Positions 36,551-45,152 of a stretch of 64,000 nt of DNA are shown piece by piece. Position 1 is the first letter of the stretch. The number at the start of each line of letters is the position of its first letter. Source of the stretch: CAYSCS01 sp964429695 (GTDB lineage: Bacteria; Acidobacteriota; Aminicenantia; Aminicenantales; Aminicenantaceae); contig CAYSCS010000096.1 of assembly GCA_964429695.1 (NCBI GenBank), positions 20,221 to 84,220 on the forward strand, given 5' to 3'. A program made the translations under genes and the position numbers. The notes below the pieces were generated by a model. The model searched no databases. It had not been told where the DNA came from and saw only the letters and a program-made list of their open reading frames with translations.

Positions 36551-37057
36551 ATGCCAAGGATACTTGTTACTTATTTCAGTCAGACGGGCAACACAAAAAA
36601 GGTGGCGGAAGCAATTTTTAAGGAACTTCCCGCTGAGAAAGAGTTAAAATCAATTGATGAAGCACAGAATCTTGAACGCTATCATTTGATTTTCATTGGA
36701 TTTCCGGTTCATTCCCATGGTGTTCCTCTGAAAGTAGAAAAATTTCTCAAGGATATTCCCTATGGAAAAAAAATTGCTCTCTTTTCTACACATGGTTCCT
36801 TTACAGGAAGCCGTCTATCAAGAGAAGCATTTGAACACGCCATCTCCGTAGCTTCAAGGGCTGTGATCCTCGGAACTTTCTCCTGCCGAGGAAGAGTAGC
36901 TCCAGGTATGCTTGAGGTTCTCCAAAAATCAGTTGAGCATAAAGCCTGGGCTGAAATGGCCGCTTCTGCTGAACCGCATCCTGATGAAAGGGACATAGAA
37001 GATGCCAGGTCTTTTGCAAAATGGATCATGACTCTCTATAGTGCGAATAAAAGCTGA
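36551..37057 (+). CDS. Flavodoxin-family protein
   Basis: A 168-residue FMN protein. The phosphate-binding loop is TYFSQTGNTKK near the N-terminus, followed by FIGFPVHSHGVPLKV and ALFSTHGSFTGS, which form the isoalloxazine-binding loops. It resembles the Flavodoxin_3 type in which the FMN domain is followed by a short helical tail. It could give electrons to reductases such as the OYE-like enzyme near 26 kb, but no linkage is seen. It converges on meaB. Confidence 0.82.
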   Translation: MPRILVTYFSQTGNTKKVAEAIFKELPAEKELKSIDEAQNLERYHLIFIGFPVHSHGVPLKVEKFLKDIPYGKKIALFSTHGSFTGSRLSREAFEHAISVASRAVILGTFSCRGRVAPGMLEVLQKSVEHKAWAEMAASAEPHPDERDIEDARSFAKWIMTLYSANKS

Positions 37058-37073
37058 GCTCCTTTTCTCAGGT

Positions 37074-38009
37074 TCAGGATTTTTTCATCCTTTTCATTAA
37101 CTCATCAGCCACTGTGTAAGGGTCACATTCTCTTCTTGAGATTCCCATTATTAATTTCTCCATCTCCCTGTTATCAATTAGGCTGGTGATTTCATGATGG
37201 GTTTTTTCTATCATGATTTCCTTTAGCATCCACAAAGCGAAGTTCTTCTTTTTCTCTTCTCTCTGAAGAAGGTAATCTTTTTTCAGGAATTTCTCCACTT
37301 CCTCCAGCAAAAGCTTAATTCCTCTTCCTTCTGTGGCCACAGTTTTCACTATGGGAGGTATCCTCTCCTTCTCGAAACTCAGCTCCAGCATTGCTTTCAG
37401 TTGTGTTTCGGTGCTCATTGCCAGGGGCAGGTCTGCCTTGTTGAGGACGAAGATATCTGCTATTTCCATAATCCCTGCCTTGAAAGCTTGAATTTCATCT
37501 CCTGCCCCAGGGATGAGGATGACGAGTGTCAAATCTGTCAATCTCGCTATCTCCACCTCATCCTGACCGGCGCCAACTGTCTCTAAAAGGATGAAATCTT
37601 TTCCTGACGCTTCAAGAATAATTATTGCTTCTGCGGTTGCCCTTGCCAGTCCTCCGAGGTGGCCTCTAGTAGCCATGCTGCGGATGAAAACTTCAGGATC
37701 GACGCTGTGTCGCATCATCCGAACCCTGTCACCAAGAATGGCTCCCCCACTAAAAGGGCTCGAAGGGTCTACGGCAATAACTCCAATCTTTTTTCCATCT
37801 TCTCTGAGCAACGGAATTAACTGGTCTACTAGAGAGCTCTTACCCGAGCCAGGGGCTCCTGTAATTCCTAAGATGAGAGATTTCCCACTATAAGGAAAAA
37901 TGGACTTTATCAACTCCTGGGCATACTCTCTTTCATTCTCAACAATAGAGATGGCTTTAGAAATAGCCCGGGGATTTCCTCTCAGAATCTCCTGGATTAA
38001 ATTACTCAT
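37074..38009 (-). CDS. meaB: Methylmalonyl-CoA mutase-associated GTPase MeaB
   Basis: G3E-family GTPase chaperone that protects and loads adenosylcobalamin into methylmalonyl-CoA mutase or related mutases. P-loop GAPGSGKSS, the Mg/base-specific segments VDPSSPFSGGAILGDRVRM, RSMATRGHLGGL, LETVGAGQDEVE and NKADLP are all conserved. The frame reaches a TTG at 38018; the ATG at 38009 is my choice, though neither has a strong ribosome site. It lies 54 bases downstream of an acyl-CoA dehydrogenase gene on the same strand, which points to propionyl- or branched-chain acyl-CoA catabolism. The mutase itself is outside the window. Confidence 0.92.
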   Translation of the reverse strand: MSNLIQEILRGNPRAISKAISIVENEREYAQELIKSIFPYSGKSLILGITGAPGSGKSSLVDQLIPLLREDGKKIGVIAVDPSSPFSGGAILGDRVRMMRHSVDPEVFIRSMATRGHLGGLARATAEAIIILEASGKDFILLETVGAGQDEVEIARLTDLTLVILIPGAGDEIQAFKAGIMEIADIFVLNKADLPLAMSTETQLKAMLELSFEKERIPPIVKTVATEGRGIKLLLEEVEKFLKKDYLLQREEKKKNFALWMLKEIMIEKTHHEITSLIDNREMEKLIMGISRRECDPYTVADELMKRMKKS

Positions 38010-38063
38010 CTTGCTCAAGGGATTAGATGCAATCTGAAAACAAGACTTCTGTATTATTAATAT

Positions 38064-39209
38064 TCAATATTCAGATAGGATTCTATTGGCAATGATCCAG
38101 CGTTGAATTTCAGATGTTCCTTCACCTATTGTGGCCAATTTGGAATCTCGGTAAAATTTTTCCACAGGATAATCCTTTGTAAATCCATACCCTCCTAGAA
38201 TTTGAACGGCCATAGAAGAGGCTTTCACTGCCAGTTCGCTGGCGAAGAGTTTTGCCATGGCAGATTCTTTGGGTATTTTCTTTCCTTGATCTTCCAAAAA
38301 AGCTGCCCTGTAAGTCAGAAGCCGGGCTGCTTCTAACTCCGTGAATCCATCGGCTAACATCCATTGGATCGCTTGAAAATTTGAAATAGGTTGGCCGAAT
38401 TGCACTCTTTCTTTGGAATACTTGAGGGCCGCTTCAAGTGCACCTGCAGCGATTCCTAGGGAAAAACCAGCGATGCTCACCCGACCCCCATCTAGGATGA
38501 TCATGGCCTGTCTGTAACCTTTCCCTTCTTCACCGATCAAGTTTTCTCTAGGAACTTCAACTTCCTCAAGGATAAGCTCTGAGGTGTCTGAAGCTCTTAT
38601 GCCAAGCTTATCCTCTCTTTTGCCTGGCTTGAAGCCTTTCATCCCCTTTTCCAAGATGAAAGAGGAAATTCCTTCTCTCCCTTTTTCTGGGTCTGTTACC
38701 GCCATTACCACACATATTTCAGCCAATGAGCCATTGGTGATGAATCGTTTTGTTCCATTCAGAACCCATACATTTCCCCTTTTCACAGCTCTTGTCTTCA
38801 GAGCCGCTGCATCAGAGCCTGCTTCAGGTTCAGTCAGTCCCCAGGCTCCCAAAGTTTGACCTGAGGCAAGGCGGGTGAGATATTTCTTCTTCTGTTCCTC
38901 ATTCGCAAAGAGGTTCAAATGATTGGAACAAAGAGAATTATGAGCTGCAATTACTAGACCAACTGCAGGATCTACCTTGGAAATTTCTTCCAGGATTATG
39001 ACATAATCGAGGTTAGAATACCCTGCTCCATTGTATTCGGGAGGGATTACAATTCCCAGAAGACCCATTTCGCCCAATTTTTTTGTTAGCTCCTCTGGCC
39101 ATTTACCTTCTTCATCCCATTTCTTTACAAAAGGTTTGATTTCTTTTTCAGCAAAATTTTTTATTGACTCCTTTAACATCTCTTGTTCTTCGCTCAAAAG
39201 GAAATCCAT
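38064..39209 (-). CDS. Acyl-CoA dehydrogenase
   Basis: FAD enzyme of 381 residues that introduces the alpha-beta double bond into acyl-CoA. FAD and substrate motifs are present: WGLTEPEAGSDAA, the ERVQFGQPISNFQAIQWMLAD segment, QILGGYGFTKDYPVEKFYRD, and the catalytic Glu in IGEGTSEIQR near the C-terminus, the short/branched-chain placement. AAGGAG lies upstream of the ATG. It is first gene of a pair with meaB, suggesting use in branched-chain or propionate-yielding pathways, but chain length is not decided by sequence alone. Confidence 0.92.
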   Translation of the reverse strand: MDFLLSEEQEMLKESIKNFAEKEIKPFVKKWDEEGKWPEELTKKLGEMGLLGIVIPPEYNGAGYSNLDYVIILEEISKVDPAVGLVIAAHNSLCSNHLNLFANEEQKKKYLTRLASGQTLGAWGLTEPEAGSDAAALKTRAVKRGNVWVLNGTKRFITNGSLAEICVVMAVTDPEKGREGISSFILEKGMKGFKPGKREDKLGIRASDTSELILEEVEVPRENLIGEEGKGYRQAMIILDGGRVSIAGFSLGIAAGALEAALKYSKERVQFGQPISNFQAIQWMLADGFTELEAARLLTYRAAFLEDQGKKIPKESAMAKLFASELAVKASSMAVQILGGYGFTKDYPVEKFYRDSKLATIGEGTSEIQRWIIANRILSEY

Positions 39210-39370
39210 TTTGACTCCTTTTTTTGGGAAGAAAAGCTAAGAATGAGTGCTTCTTCTCCAGATTTAATTTAAGTATCATTTCCCTTTTCATGTTACTTTC
39301 TCATTCGTCAATAATCAAGGAAAATTTTGTCTATTTGACTTGTCTTCCCTAATCCATTAGATTGAAAGCT

Positions 39371-39631
39371 ATGATCCTGAGCTTTTTTAAGATTATTATC
39401 TATCTTCTCCTTTTTTACATTTTTTATTCGCTCATCCGTTTTCTTCGCTTTCTGGGAAAAGAAAAAAAATCCTCTTCTCCGCCAAAGATGGTGTCGAACA
39501 TGATGGTCAAAGATGAAGCCTGTAATACTTATCTCCCCGTAGAGGAAGCGATAAAGGAAACAATCGAAGGAAAGGAATATTATTTCTGTTCAGAGGAATG
39601 CCGAAAAAAGTTTCTCGCTTCAAGGAAATGA
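39371..39631 (+). CDS. Small membrane-anchored TRASH/YHS-type metal-binding protein
   Basis: An 86-residue protein: one N-terminal membrane helix (about 3-25), a basic/serine linker, and a cytoplasmic zinc-finger-like region with MVKDEACNTYLP...YYFCSEECRKKF. Three cysteines in this spacing (C...CxxxC) match PP0621/TRASH-type modules that bind metals. The frame opens at a TTG (39362), but ATG at 39371 starts just before the helix. Function unknown. Confidence 0.72.
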   Translation: MILSFFKIIIYLLLFYIFYSLIRFLRFLGKEKKSSSPPKMVSNMMVKDEACNTYLPVEEAIKETIEGKEYYFCSEECRKKFLASRK

Positions 39632-39668
39632 TTTTTCCTCTCTTTTTTCCAAGTGACTTTGAAGAACT

Positions 39669-39992
39669 TTAGAGGGAAAGACTCCAGGCATCAACCGTTA
39701 TCGAATCATCGAGAGATATTTGTTCATGCTCAAAATTAGCCGGCACAACATAGGCATCGCCCTCTTCAACGATAATCTCTTCAGTTTTATCTACTGCCCT
39801 AATTATTATCTTCTGTTTTCCTTTGAGAATTGTGGTCACCTGCTCATAAGAATGTCTATGGGGTGGAACCCTCGAACCTTTTTTGTACTCGAACTTAGCC
39901 ATCAATACATCCTTTCCACAAGCAAGAGTCTGGCGCACGACTCCCTCAAAGACCTGAATTCTTGGTTGTAAGTTTCTACTGACCTTTAACAT
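39669..39992 (-). CDS. Small single-domain cupin protein
   Basis: A 107-residue cupin. Motif 1 is VPPHRHSYEQVTTILKG (two His and a Glu as metal ligands) and motif 2 lies in GDAYVVPANFEHEQ with the last His. It has no fused domain and no clear partner; such proteins act as small metal-dependent enzymes or sugar/amino-acid binders. AAGGAG is 13 bases before the ATG, which is a little far. Confidence 0.8.
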   Translation of the reverse strand: MLKVSRNLQPRIQVFEGVVRQTLACGKDVLMAKFEYKKGSRVPPHRHSYEQVTTILKGKQKIIIRAVDKTEEIIVEEGDAYVVPANFEHEQISLDDSITVDAWSLSL

Positions 39993-40062
39993 TATATGAA
40001 AAGCTTCTCCTTTTGACTCTTAATGATGAGCCTCAGCCTTCTTGCTAAAAATTATGAGTTTC

Positions 40063-40347
40063 TTAAAAGTCAGACCATGTTATCCTGAAATCTTCAAATT
40101 CTCCTCTGTATTCTTCCCAGCTAACCTTTATTTCTTCTACTCTTGAAAGTGGAGGACCTATCTCCATTTTACTGATTAGCTCTTCAATCTTTTTTTTGTC
40201 GCCCTCGACCATGGCTTCTACTCTTCCGTCTCTTAAATTCCTGACCCACCCTGTAAGGTTCAATGCTGAAGCCCATCTGCGGGTATGATCGCGAAAGAAG
40301 ACTCCCTGCACACGTCCTGAAACGAGAATACGCGCTCTAACTTTCAT
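40063..40347 (-). CDS. acyP: Acylphosphatase
   Basis: Hydrolyses acyl phosphates such as acetyl- or carbamoyl-phosphate. Signature motifs: RILVSGRVQGVFFRDHTRRW (catalytic Arg) and GWVRNLRDGRVEAMVEG (catalytic Asn). The open frame begins 17 codons earlier, but the family starts with this first strand, so the start is the ATG at 40345-40347, giving 94 residues, the usual length. Stand-alone gene. Confidence 0.9.
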   Translation of the reverse strand: MKVRARILVSGRVQGVFFRDHTRRWASALNLTGWVRNLRDGRVEAMVEGDKKKIEELISKMEIGPPLSRVEEIKVSWEEYRGEFEDFRITWSDF

Positions 40348-40791
40348 TTTTTTAAATATTATCATATTAGGATGCAAACATAAATTGCAAGAAGCCAAGG
40401 AGGAAATAATCTCTTTTTTAAAAAGTTCCCCCCAAAATCTGACAATTTGGTCTCGTAATTTTTAGAAATTTTTACCATCGTGCATGCGGGACTTCTTCTT
40501 AGAAACACTTCTTTACTAACTCACAATCTCGGCATCAATGAGGCTTCTTTGACTTCAAAAAGTATTAAAAGTTACCCCAAATTGATTTTCCACTTTGAAT
40601 TTTCTCTATCTCAATAAGATAAAAGAATTTAGCAGATTTTAAAACCTATTTCTCTAGGTGGAAGTCTTGGTTAATGAGATTTCAAGCTGAATACACGCCT
40701 TCAGAATAAAGGCTCATGGAGGGATATTGAAAGTTATCAATTCTGGATCTATTTTCTATTTAACCCCCATTTTATTAAAATATGGCTTGAG
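40348..40791. other. Intergenic region between acyP and thiD
   Basis: AT-rich and without a supported gene. I looked for a thiamine-pyrophosphate riboswitch before thiD and did not find its conserved CTGAGA or the GATCTGGATAAT-type core. Confidence 0.45.
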
Positions 40792-41571
40792 ATGAGACTT
40801 AGAAAGAAAAATTTTTTATTAAGTGTTGCGGGCTATGACCCAAGCTCAGGCGCAGGAGTCACTCTTGACCTAAAGGTTTTTGGATACCTAGGATTTCCTG
40901 GAGCAGGAATCTTAACTTCCCTTACCGCTCAGAATACGGTAGAAGTCAGAGAGGTGAGGTGCCTTCCGCCTGAATTCCTCTGGACTCAATACAGGACGCT
41001 CGCAGAGGATGTCTCGTTTGCGGGAATTAAGATAGGTGCGATAGGTGGTAAAAAAAATATGAGATGTGTGGCCCGGATTCTCTCTGAAAATGAGAAGATC
41101 CCCAGAGTCCTGGATCCTGTTTTCAAATCTTCCTCCGGAGCCCGCTTTCTTGAAGATGAGGCGATCTCGCAATTTATTCATGAATTCACTGAAAAAGCGA
41201 CGATTCTCACTCCTAACCTTGAAGAGGCCGCCATTCTCTCCGGAATTGAAGCAAACAGCCTGGAAAGAATGAAGGAGGCCGCCGAAATAATCTTCACCAA
41301 GATGCGGGTACCTTGTCTGATCAAGGGAGGTCATCTTCCTCTGCATAAAATAGACATTTTGTTCGATGGCCAGAAGTTCCATTTTTTCGAGAATAGGCTC
41401 ATAAGAAAAACTGTGCATGGAACAGGATGTTTTTACTCCTCGGCGCTTCTTGCCTTTCTAGTAAAAGGGAATTCACTCCTGAAATCATGCGATAAGGCAA
41501 GCAGGCTAACTCACGAAGCGATTAAAAAAGCATTAAAGGTAGGAAAGGGGCAGAACATAATTTTTCTTTAA
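40792..41571 (+). CDS. thiD: Hydroxymethylpyrimidine/phosphomethylpyrimidine kinase
   Basis: Ribokinase-like enzyme of 259 residues that phosphorylates HMP and HMP-P for thiamine synthesis. Motifs: AGYDPSSGAGVTLDLKVF at the start, TSLTAQNT, LDPVFKSSSGA, LTPNLEEAAILSG, LIKGGH and HGTGCFYSSAL with the catalytic Cys region. No other thi genes are nearby, so it may serve salvage of HMP. The stop overlaps the stop region of the convergent penicillin-acylase gene by 3-4 bases. Confidence 0.92.
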   Translation: MRLRKKNFLLSVAGYDPSSGAGVTLDLKVFGYLGFPGAGILTSLTAQNTVEVREVRCLPPEFLWTQYRTLAEDVSFAGIKIGAIGGKKNMRCVARILSENEKIPRVLDPVFKSSSGARFLEDEAISQFIHEFTEKATILTPNLEEAAILSGIEANSLERMKEAAEIIFTKMRVPCLIKGGHLPLHKIDILFDGQKFHFFENRLIRKTVHGTGCFYSSALLAFLVKGNSLLKSCDKASRLTHEAIKKALKVGKGQNIIFL

Positions 41572-43883
41572 TCCTTCTTTCTTGGCCTTAAAATCAACTC
41601 TTGGCGCGAGTTTTCCTCTATTTTTTTTCTGGAAAAGAGCATCGGATGATACTCGCCCTTAATCCAGGGTAGAATCTGGTCATCGTAATTTGAACTCAGA
41701 AAATGTCCGCTTTGACCAGAGGCGAGCACACTTCGCGAGTTATCGAAGTCAGAAAGGTCGATGATAATCCGGCATGAAGAACCATGGGTAGTCCTGAAGA
41801 CTTCTTTCGAATAGGAAGCACGAACCGTAAAGGCATCTCCATCTAAAGGAAAAGGTCCTCGATTGAAAAAACCAAAGAATGGCTTCTCTCCCAACACATG
41901 GCGGAAATGGATTTGATGCATTTTCATCCAATTCCAGTTTTTAGAATCCCCATATCTATTCTTTAACCATTCCAGAGCCTTCTTCATGCTTGTTTCTACG
42001 GCATCAGTTAAAGTTTCTATGCGCGAAGTCCCCCTGTTATCAAACCAGCTAGATGAAGGATTGTTGATAATTCGCAGTAAGCCTGCCTCCTTTCTCTTGA
42101 AGAAAAGGTCAAAAAATTTATAATCTTCCCCAAGCTCATCCTCGAATACCTCACGATGTAAAAAATCCATAAATACTTCATAAAGAGCTGCGGCGCTGAA
42201 AGAGTCCATTTTTAAATCCCAATCTTTAAAGAGATTAAGGGTTTCTTCCCCTCGTTCTCCTTTCCCTTGAGCCTCTTTAAGGAGGGGCAGGAATAATTCT
42301 GCTTTTGGGGAGAAGACGTCATTCTGGATCTCTGCCATGCTCTCCAGATTATGCTTTTCTCTCCTGAGAATGAGCTGCTCTATTCTTTTGGCCCGGAAAG
42401 GATAATCCCAGTCTACTCCAAGGTAATGAGGATAATCATCAGCACTGATTTTATTGTTGGCAGTGACAATGTATCCCTGGGGAGGGTTGAAGATGATCGG
42501 CTTATCTTCTTCCCGCAGAAATCCCTGCCAGCTTCCCTCTTCAAGCCAACCGGGGAAGGGAAAGAGTGCGGACTCAACCTTGCGTAGCGGGACCTTTCCC
42601 CCGAGATAATAACCTATATTCCCCTCTTTATCAGCGTAGATAAAATTTTGTGAAGGAGCATCGTAGAGCTTCATGGCTTGCACGAACTCATCCCAAGTTT
42701 TTGCCTTGTTAAGGGAGTAGATCGACTCCAGCGTTCTTCCTCCCTCATAAATCGTCCATCTCAAAGAAATTGGCATTTTAGTTTCGATGAGGAGAGGTGA
42801 AATTAGGGGACCGCGTTCAGTCCATGAAATCTCGATGGTTCGAGGTTGTTTCTCTCCTCTTACCCAGACCTCTTCTTTTAGCTTGCGAAGAGGTCTCCAT
42901 TCTTCACCCGACCTGTATCTCATCTCCTCAGGGTCAAGCTCCTCTATGTAGAGGTCTTGGGCGTCGATTGTGGAATAAGTCATCCCCCAAGCGATGGAAT
43001 CATTATGCCCGATAATAACTAAAGGAACGCCTGGAAGGCTCATCCCATAAACATTTAAGGTTGGACAATGAAGGTGAATTTCAAACCAGATAGAAGGGAG
43101 CTGAAGCTCAAGGTGAGGGTCGTTAGCAAGCAGGGGTTTTCCTGATTGAGTGAGCCTCCCACTCAAAACCCAGTTGTTGCTTCCTGCTCCGCCCGGAAAA
43201 ATTAATTTTGAATTCAGATAGCCTTCCTGAATCTCGAAGGAAGGAGGCATAATTCCCTTTTCAAGTATTTCAAGAGCTTTCTTAGAGCCAACTCTTTGAA
43301 AAATCTTGGCTCTCATGAATTCGTTCTGATACTCAAAGCTTAGCATCACGGCCATGATTTCTTTTATGACTAAAGAATCATTCAGCTGCCATGGTTCAGG
43401 ATGGTAGCGAAGAAGCAAAAACTCTGGTGGCCAATTCAGCCTCCTTGAATCAAGCCAGGCATTGACACCCTGACTATAAGAAAAGAGAAGTTCTCTTAAT
43501 CTTTCTGAAAGGAGCTCGTAATCCTTCTCTGCTGCCTCTTTCAATCCCAGATTCCTAAGGAAAAGGTCTCTGGGAAGAGCTAATTCTCCGAATATCTCAG
43601 ATAACCTCCCGAAGCCTGCTCTCCTGCTAAGCTCCATCTGCCACATCCTTTCCTGGGCATGAACATACCCACAGGCAAAGAAGAGGTCTTTCTCATTCTG
43701 GGCATAAATATGGGGTATCCCCCAGGAATCTGTAATCACTCTTACTTCAGAGAGTAGGCTTTTAAAGCTCTTTTTTCCCTCTGCTTTGGGTAAGGAAAGA
43801 AAGAAAGAGGTCAAGAGAAAGAAGGTAAAGCCAAGTAAAAAAGAAATGAGAAAAAGAAGGAAACCTTTCCCGATTCTTTTCAT
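41568..43883 (-). CDS. Penicillin acylase family (Ntn-hydrolase) protein, exported
   Basis: A 771-residue precursor with an N-terminal membrane anchor or signal (about 8-31). The alpha chain (VRVITDSWGIPHIYAQNEKDLFFACGYVHAQERMWQMEL in sense) is followed by the autocatalytic site GGAG|SNNW, Ser235 becoming the N-terminal nucleophile of the beta chain. The beta chain has NDPHLELQLPSIW and GMSLPGVPLVIIGHN. Family members cleave N-acyl amides such as acyl-homoserine lactones or beta-lactam side chains. The start overlaps the stop of the upstream lipoprotein gene by four bases (ATGA). Confidence 0.9.
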   Translation of the reverse strand: MKRIGKGFLLFLISFLLGFTFFLLTSFFLSLPKAEGKKSFKSLLSEVRVITDSWGIPHIYAQNEKDLFFACGYVHAQERMWQMELSRRAGFGRLSEIFGELALPRDLFLRNLGLKEAAEKDYELLSERLRELLFSYSQGVNAWLDSRRLNWPPEFLLLRYHPEPWQLNDSLVIKEIMAVMLSFEYQNEFMRAKIFQRVGSKKALEILEKGIMPPSFEIQEGYLNSKLIFPGGAGSNNWVLSGRLTQSGKPLLANDPHLELQLPSIWFEIHLHCPTLNVYGMSLPGVPLVIIGHNDSIAWGMTYSTIDAQDLYIEELDPEEMRYRSGEEWRPLRKLKEEVWVRGEKQPRTIEISWTERGPLISPLLIETKMPISLRWTIYEGGRTLESIYSLNKAKTWDEFVQAMKLYDAPSQNFIYADKEGNIGYYLGGKVPLRKVESALFPFPGWLEEGSWQGFLREEDKPIIFNPPQGYIVTANNKISADDYPHYLGVDWDYPFRAKRIEQLILRREKHNLESMAEIQNDVFSPKAELFLPLLKEAQGKGERGEETLNLFKDWDLKMDSFSAAALYEVFMDFLHREVFEDELGEDYKFFDLFFKRKEAGLLRIINNPSSSWFDNRGTSRIETLTDAVETSMKKALEWLKNRYGDSKNWNWMKMHQIHFRHVLGEKPFFGFFNRGPFPLDGDAFTVRASYSKEVFRTTHGSSCRIIIDLSDFDNSRSVLASGQSGHFLSSNYDDQILPWIKGEYHPMLFSRKKIEENSRQELILRPRKKD

Positions 43884-44878
43884 CTCTTAGATATTTCCAG
43901 TTGCTCTTCTTCTTGTGCCAGGATTTCATCTGCAATTCTTAAAATTTCCTCAGGAAAAACTACGCCCTGTTTTTTTGCGGCATTGAGGTTGAGATGTAAT
44001 TCTACTTTGCTCATGTATTGGATGGGGATATTTGCCGGGTTTTCTCCTTTTTTTATTCTCAGAGCGAGTTTGCCAGCCTTGTATCCCATATCAAAAAAAT
44101 CCCAACCCGTTGCCGCACAGGCTCCTAAGTGAATAGAAAGGAGAAAGCCACCAAAGAGAGGAATCCCGTTTTCCTCGGCCACATGTCCCAGCGTCTGAAA
44201 TGAGGCATTTATGGTATTATCAGAGATTTGGTAAATAACATCAATTTTTTTATTTATCAAGATTTGGGCTGCCATGAGAATTTCCCTCTTATTAGCAACC
44301 GGAACATCCACAACCTCAATACCAAGCTCATCCCCCGCATTTCTGGCGAGGCTGAGATAAAATTCTGAATTTATCTCGGAGGGAGTCCAGAGAGTGCCTA
44401 TCCTTTTTGTGGAAGGAAGAATCTTTTTCAGGAAAACGAGGCCTTCTTTAACTGGTCCGAGTGAAGAAACTCCGGTTACGTTGGTCAACTTATTCCCAGC
44501 TGAATCTTCAGCACCAGCCAAATATGGGTTTGCCACTGAAGCGAAGACTATGGGAATTTTCCGGGTGACATGTATTGCTGCCTGGAGACAAGGAGTAGAA
44601 AACGCAGCCACGAGGTTGACTTTCTGGCTCACAAATTCCTGCGCTATTTTCTGCACCAGGGGAATATCACCTCTAGCATTCTTTTCGATTAGATGCACAT
44701 TTAAACCATTTATTAATCCTTCTTCTTCTAATGCTTGGAGAAAGCCTCTCCTTACTTCATTGAGCGTTGGAGCATCATCCACCTGAAACATGCCTATGGT
44801 ATAAAAATTTGGACCCTCTTTCCCGCAAGAAAAAAAGAGTGAAAGATAAAGCAAAAGAAAAAAAATAATTCTTTTCAT
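43880..44878 (-). CDS. ABC_sub_bind-type substrate-binding lipoprotein
   Basis: Periplasmic binding protein of the PF04392 (TrpX-like) family. A lipoprotein signal ends in LFFS-C, and two Rossmann-like lobes follow, with IGMFQVDDAPTLNEVRRGF, FASVANPYLAG, GVSSLGPVKEGL and the SDNTINASFQTL segment. This family binds aromatic amino acids, tryptophan or similar small molecules. No permease or ATPase gene is adjacent. The frame opens at 44893, but ATG at 44878 gives a standard short lipoprotein signal; both have weak ribosome sites. It overlaps the penicillin-acylase gene. Confidence 0.85.
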   Translation of the reverse strand: MKRIIFFLLLYLSLFFSCGKEGPNFYTIGMFQVDDAPTLNEVRRGFLQALEEEGLINGLNVHLIEKNARGDIPLVQKIAQEFVSQKVNLVAAFSTPCLQAAIHVTRKIPIVFASVANPYLAGAEDSAGNKLTNVTGVSSLGPVKEGLVFLKKILPSTKRIGTLWTPSEINSEFYLSLARNAGDELGIEVVDVPVANKREILMAAQILINKKIDVIYQISDNTINASFQTLGHVAEENGIPLFGGFLLSIHLGACAATGWDFFDMGYKAGKLALRIKKGENPANIPIQYMSKVELHLNLNAAKKQGVVFPEEILRIADEILAQEEEQLEISKR

Positions 44879-45152
44879 CTCTAGCTTAATCATGATAAAT
44901 AAAAAGCCTTAAGGTATCAATCTTTTTATAGATACTCTTTCAAATTGTTGAGATCTGTATTGAGGATTATCCTTTAACCAGTCTTGAATTCTAATTTAGA
45001 AATTTAAATTTAACTAAATTAAACCAAACTTTCTTCTCAATTTGAGCCCTTTTTTTCATCTAAGCCTAATTTCAGTTCGAAGATAGACATGATGTGAAAT
45101 TTTTGTTTAATATAATATATAAGAGTATCTCAGATTCTCAAGAGGTAAAAAA

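Noticed and set aside
40348..40791. A thiamine riboswitch before thiD
   Set aside because: The conserved core motifs of the TPP element were not found.
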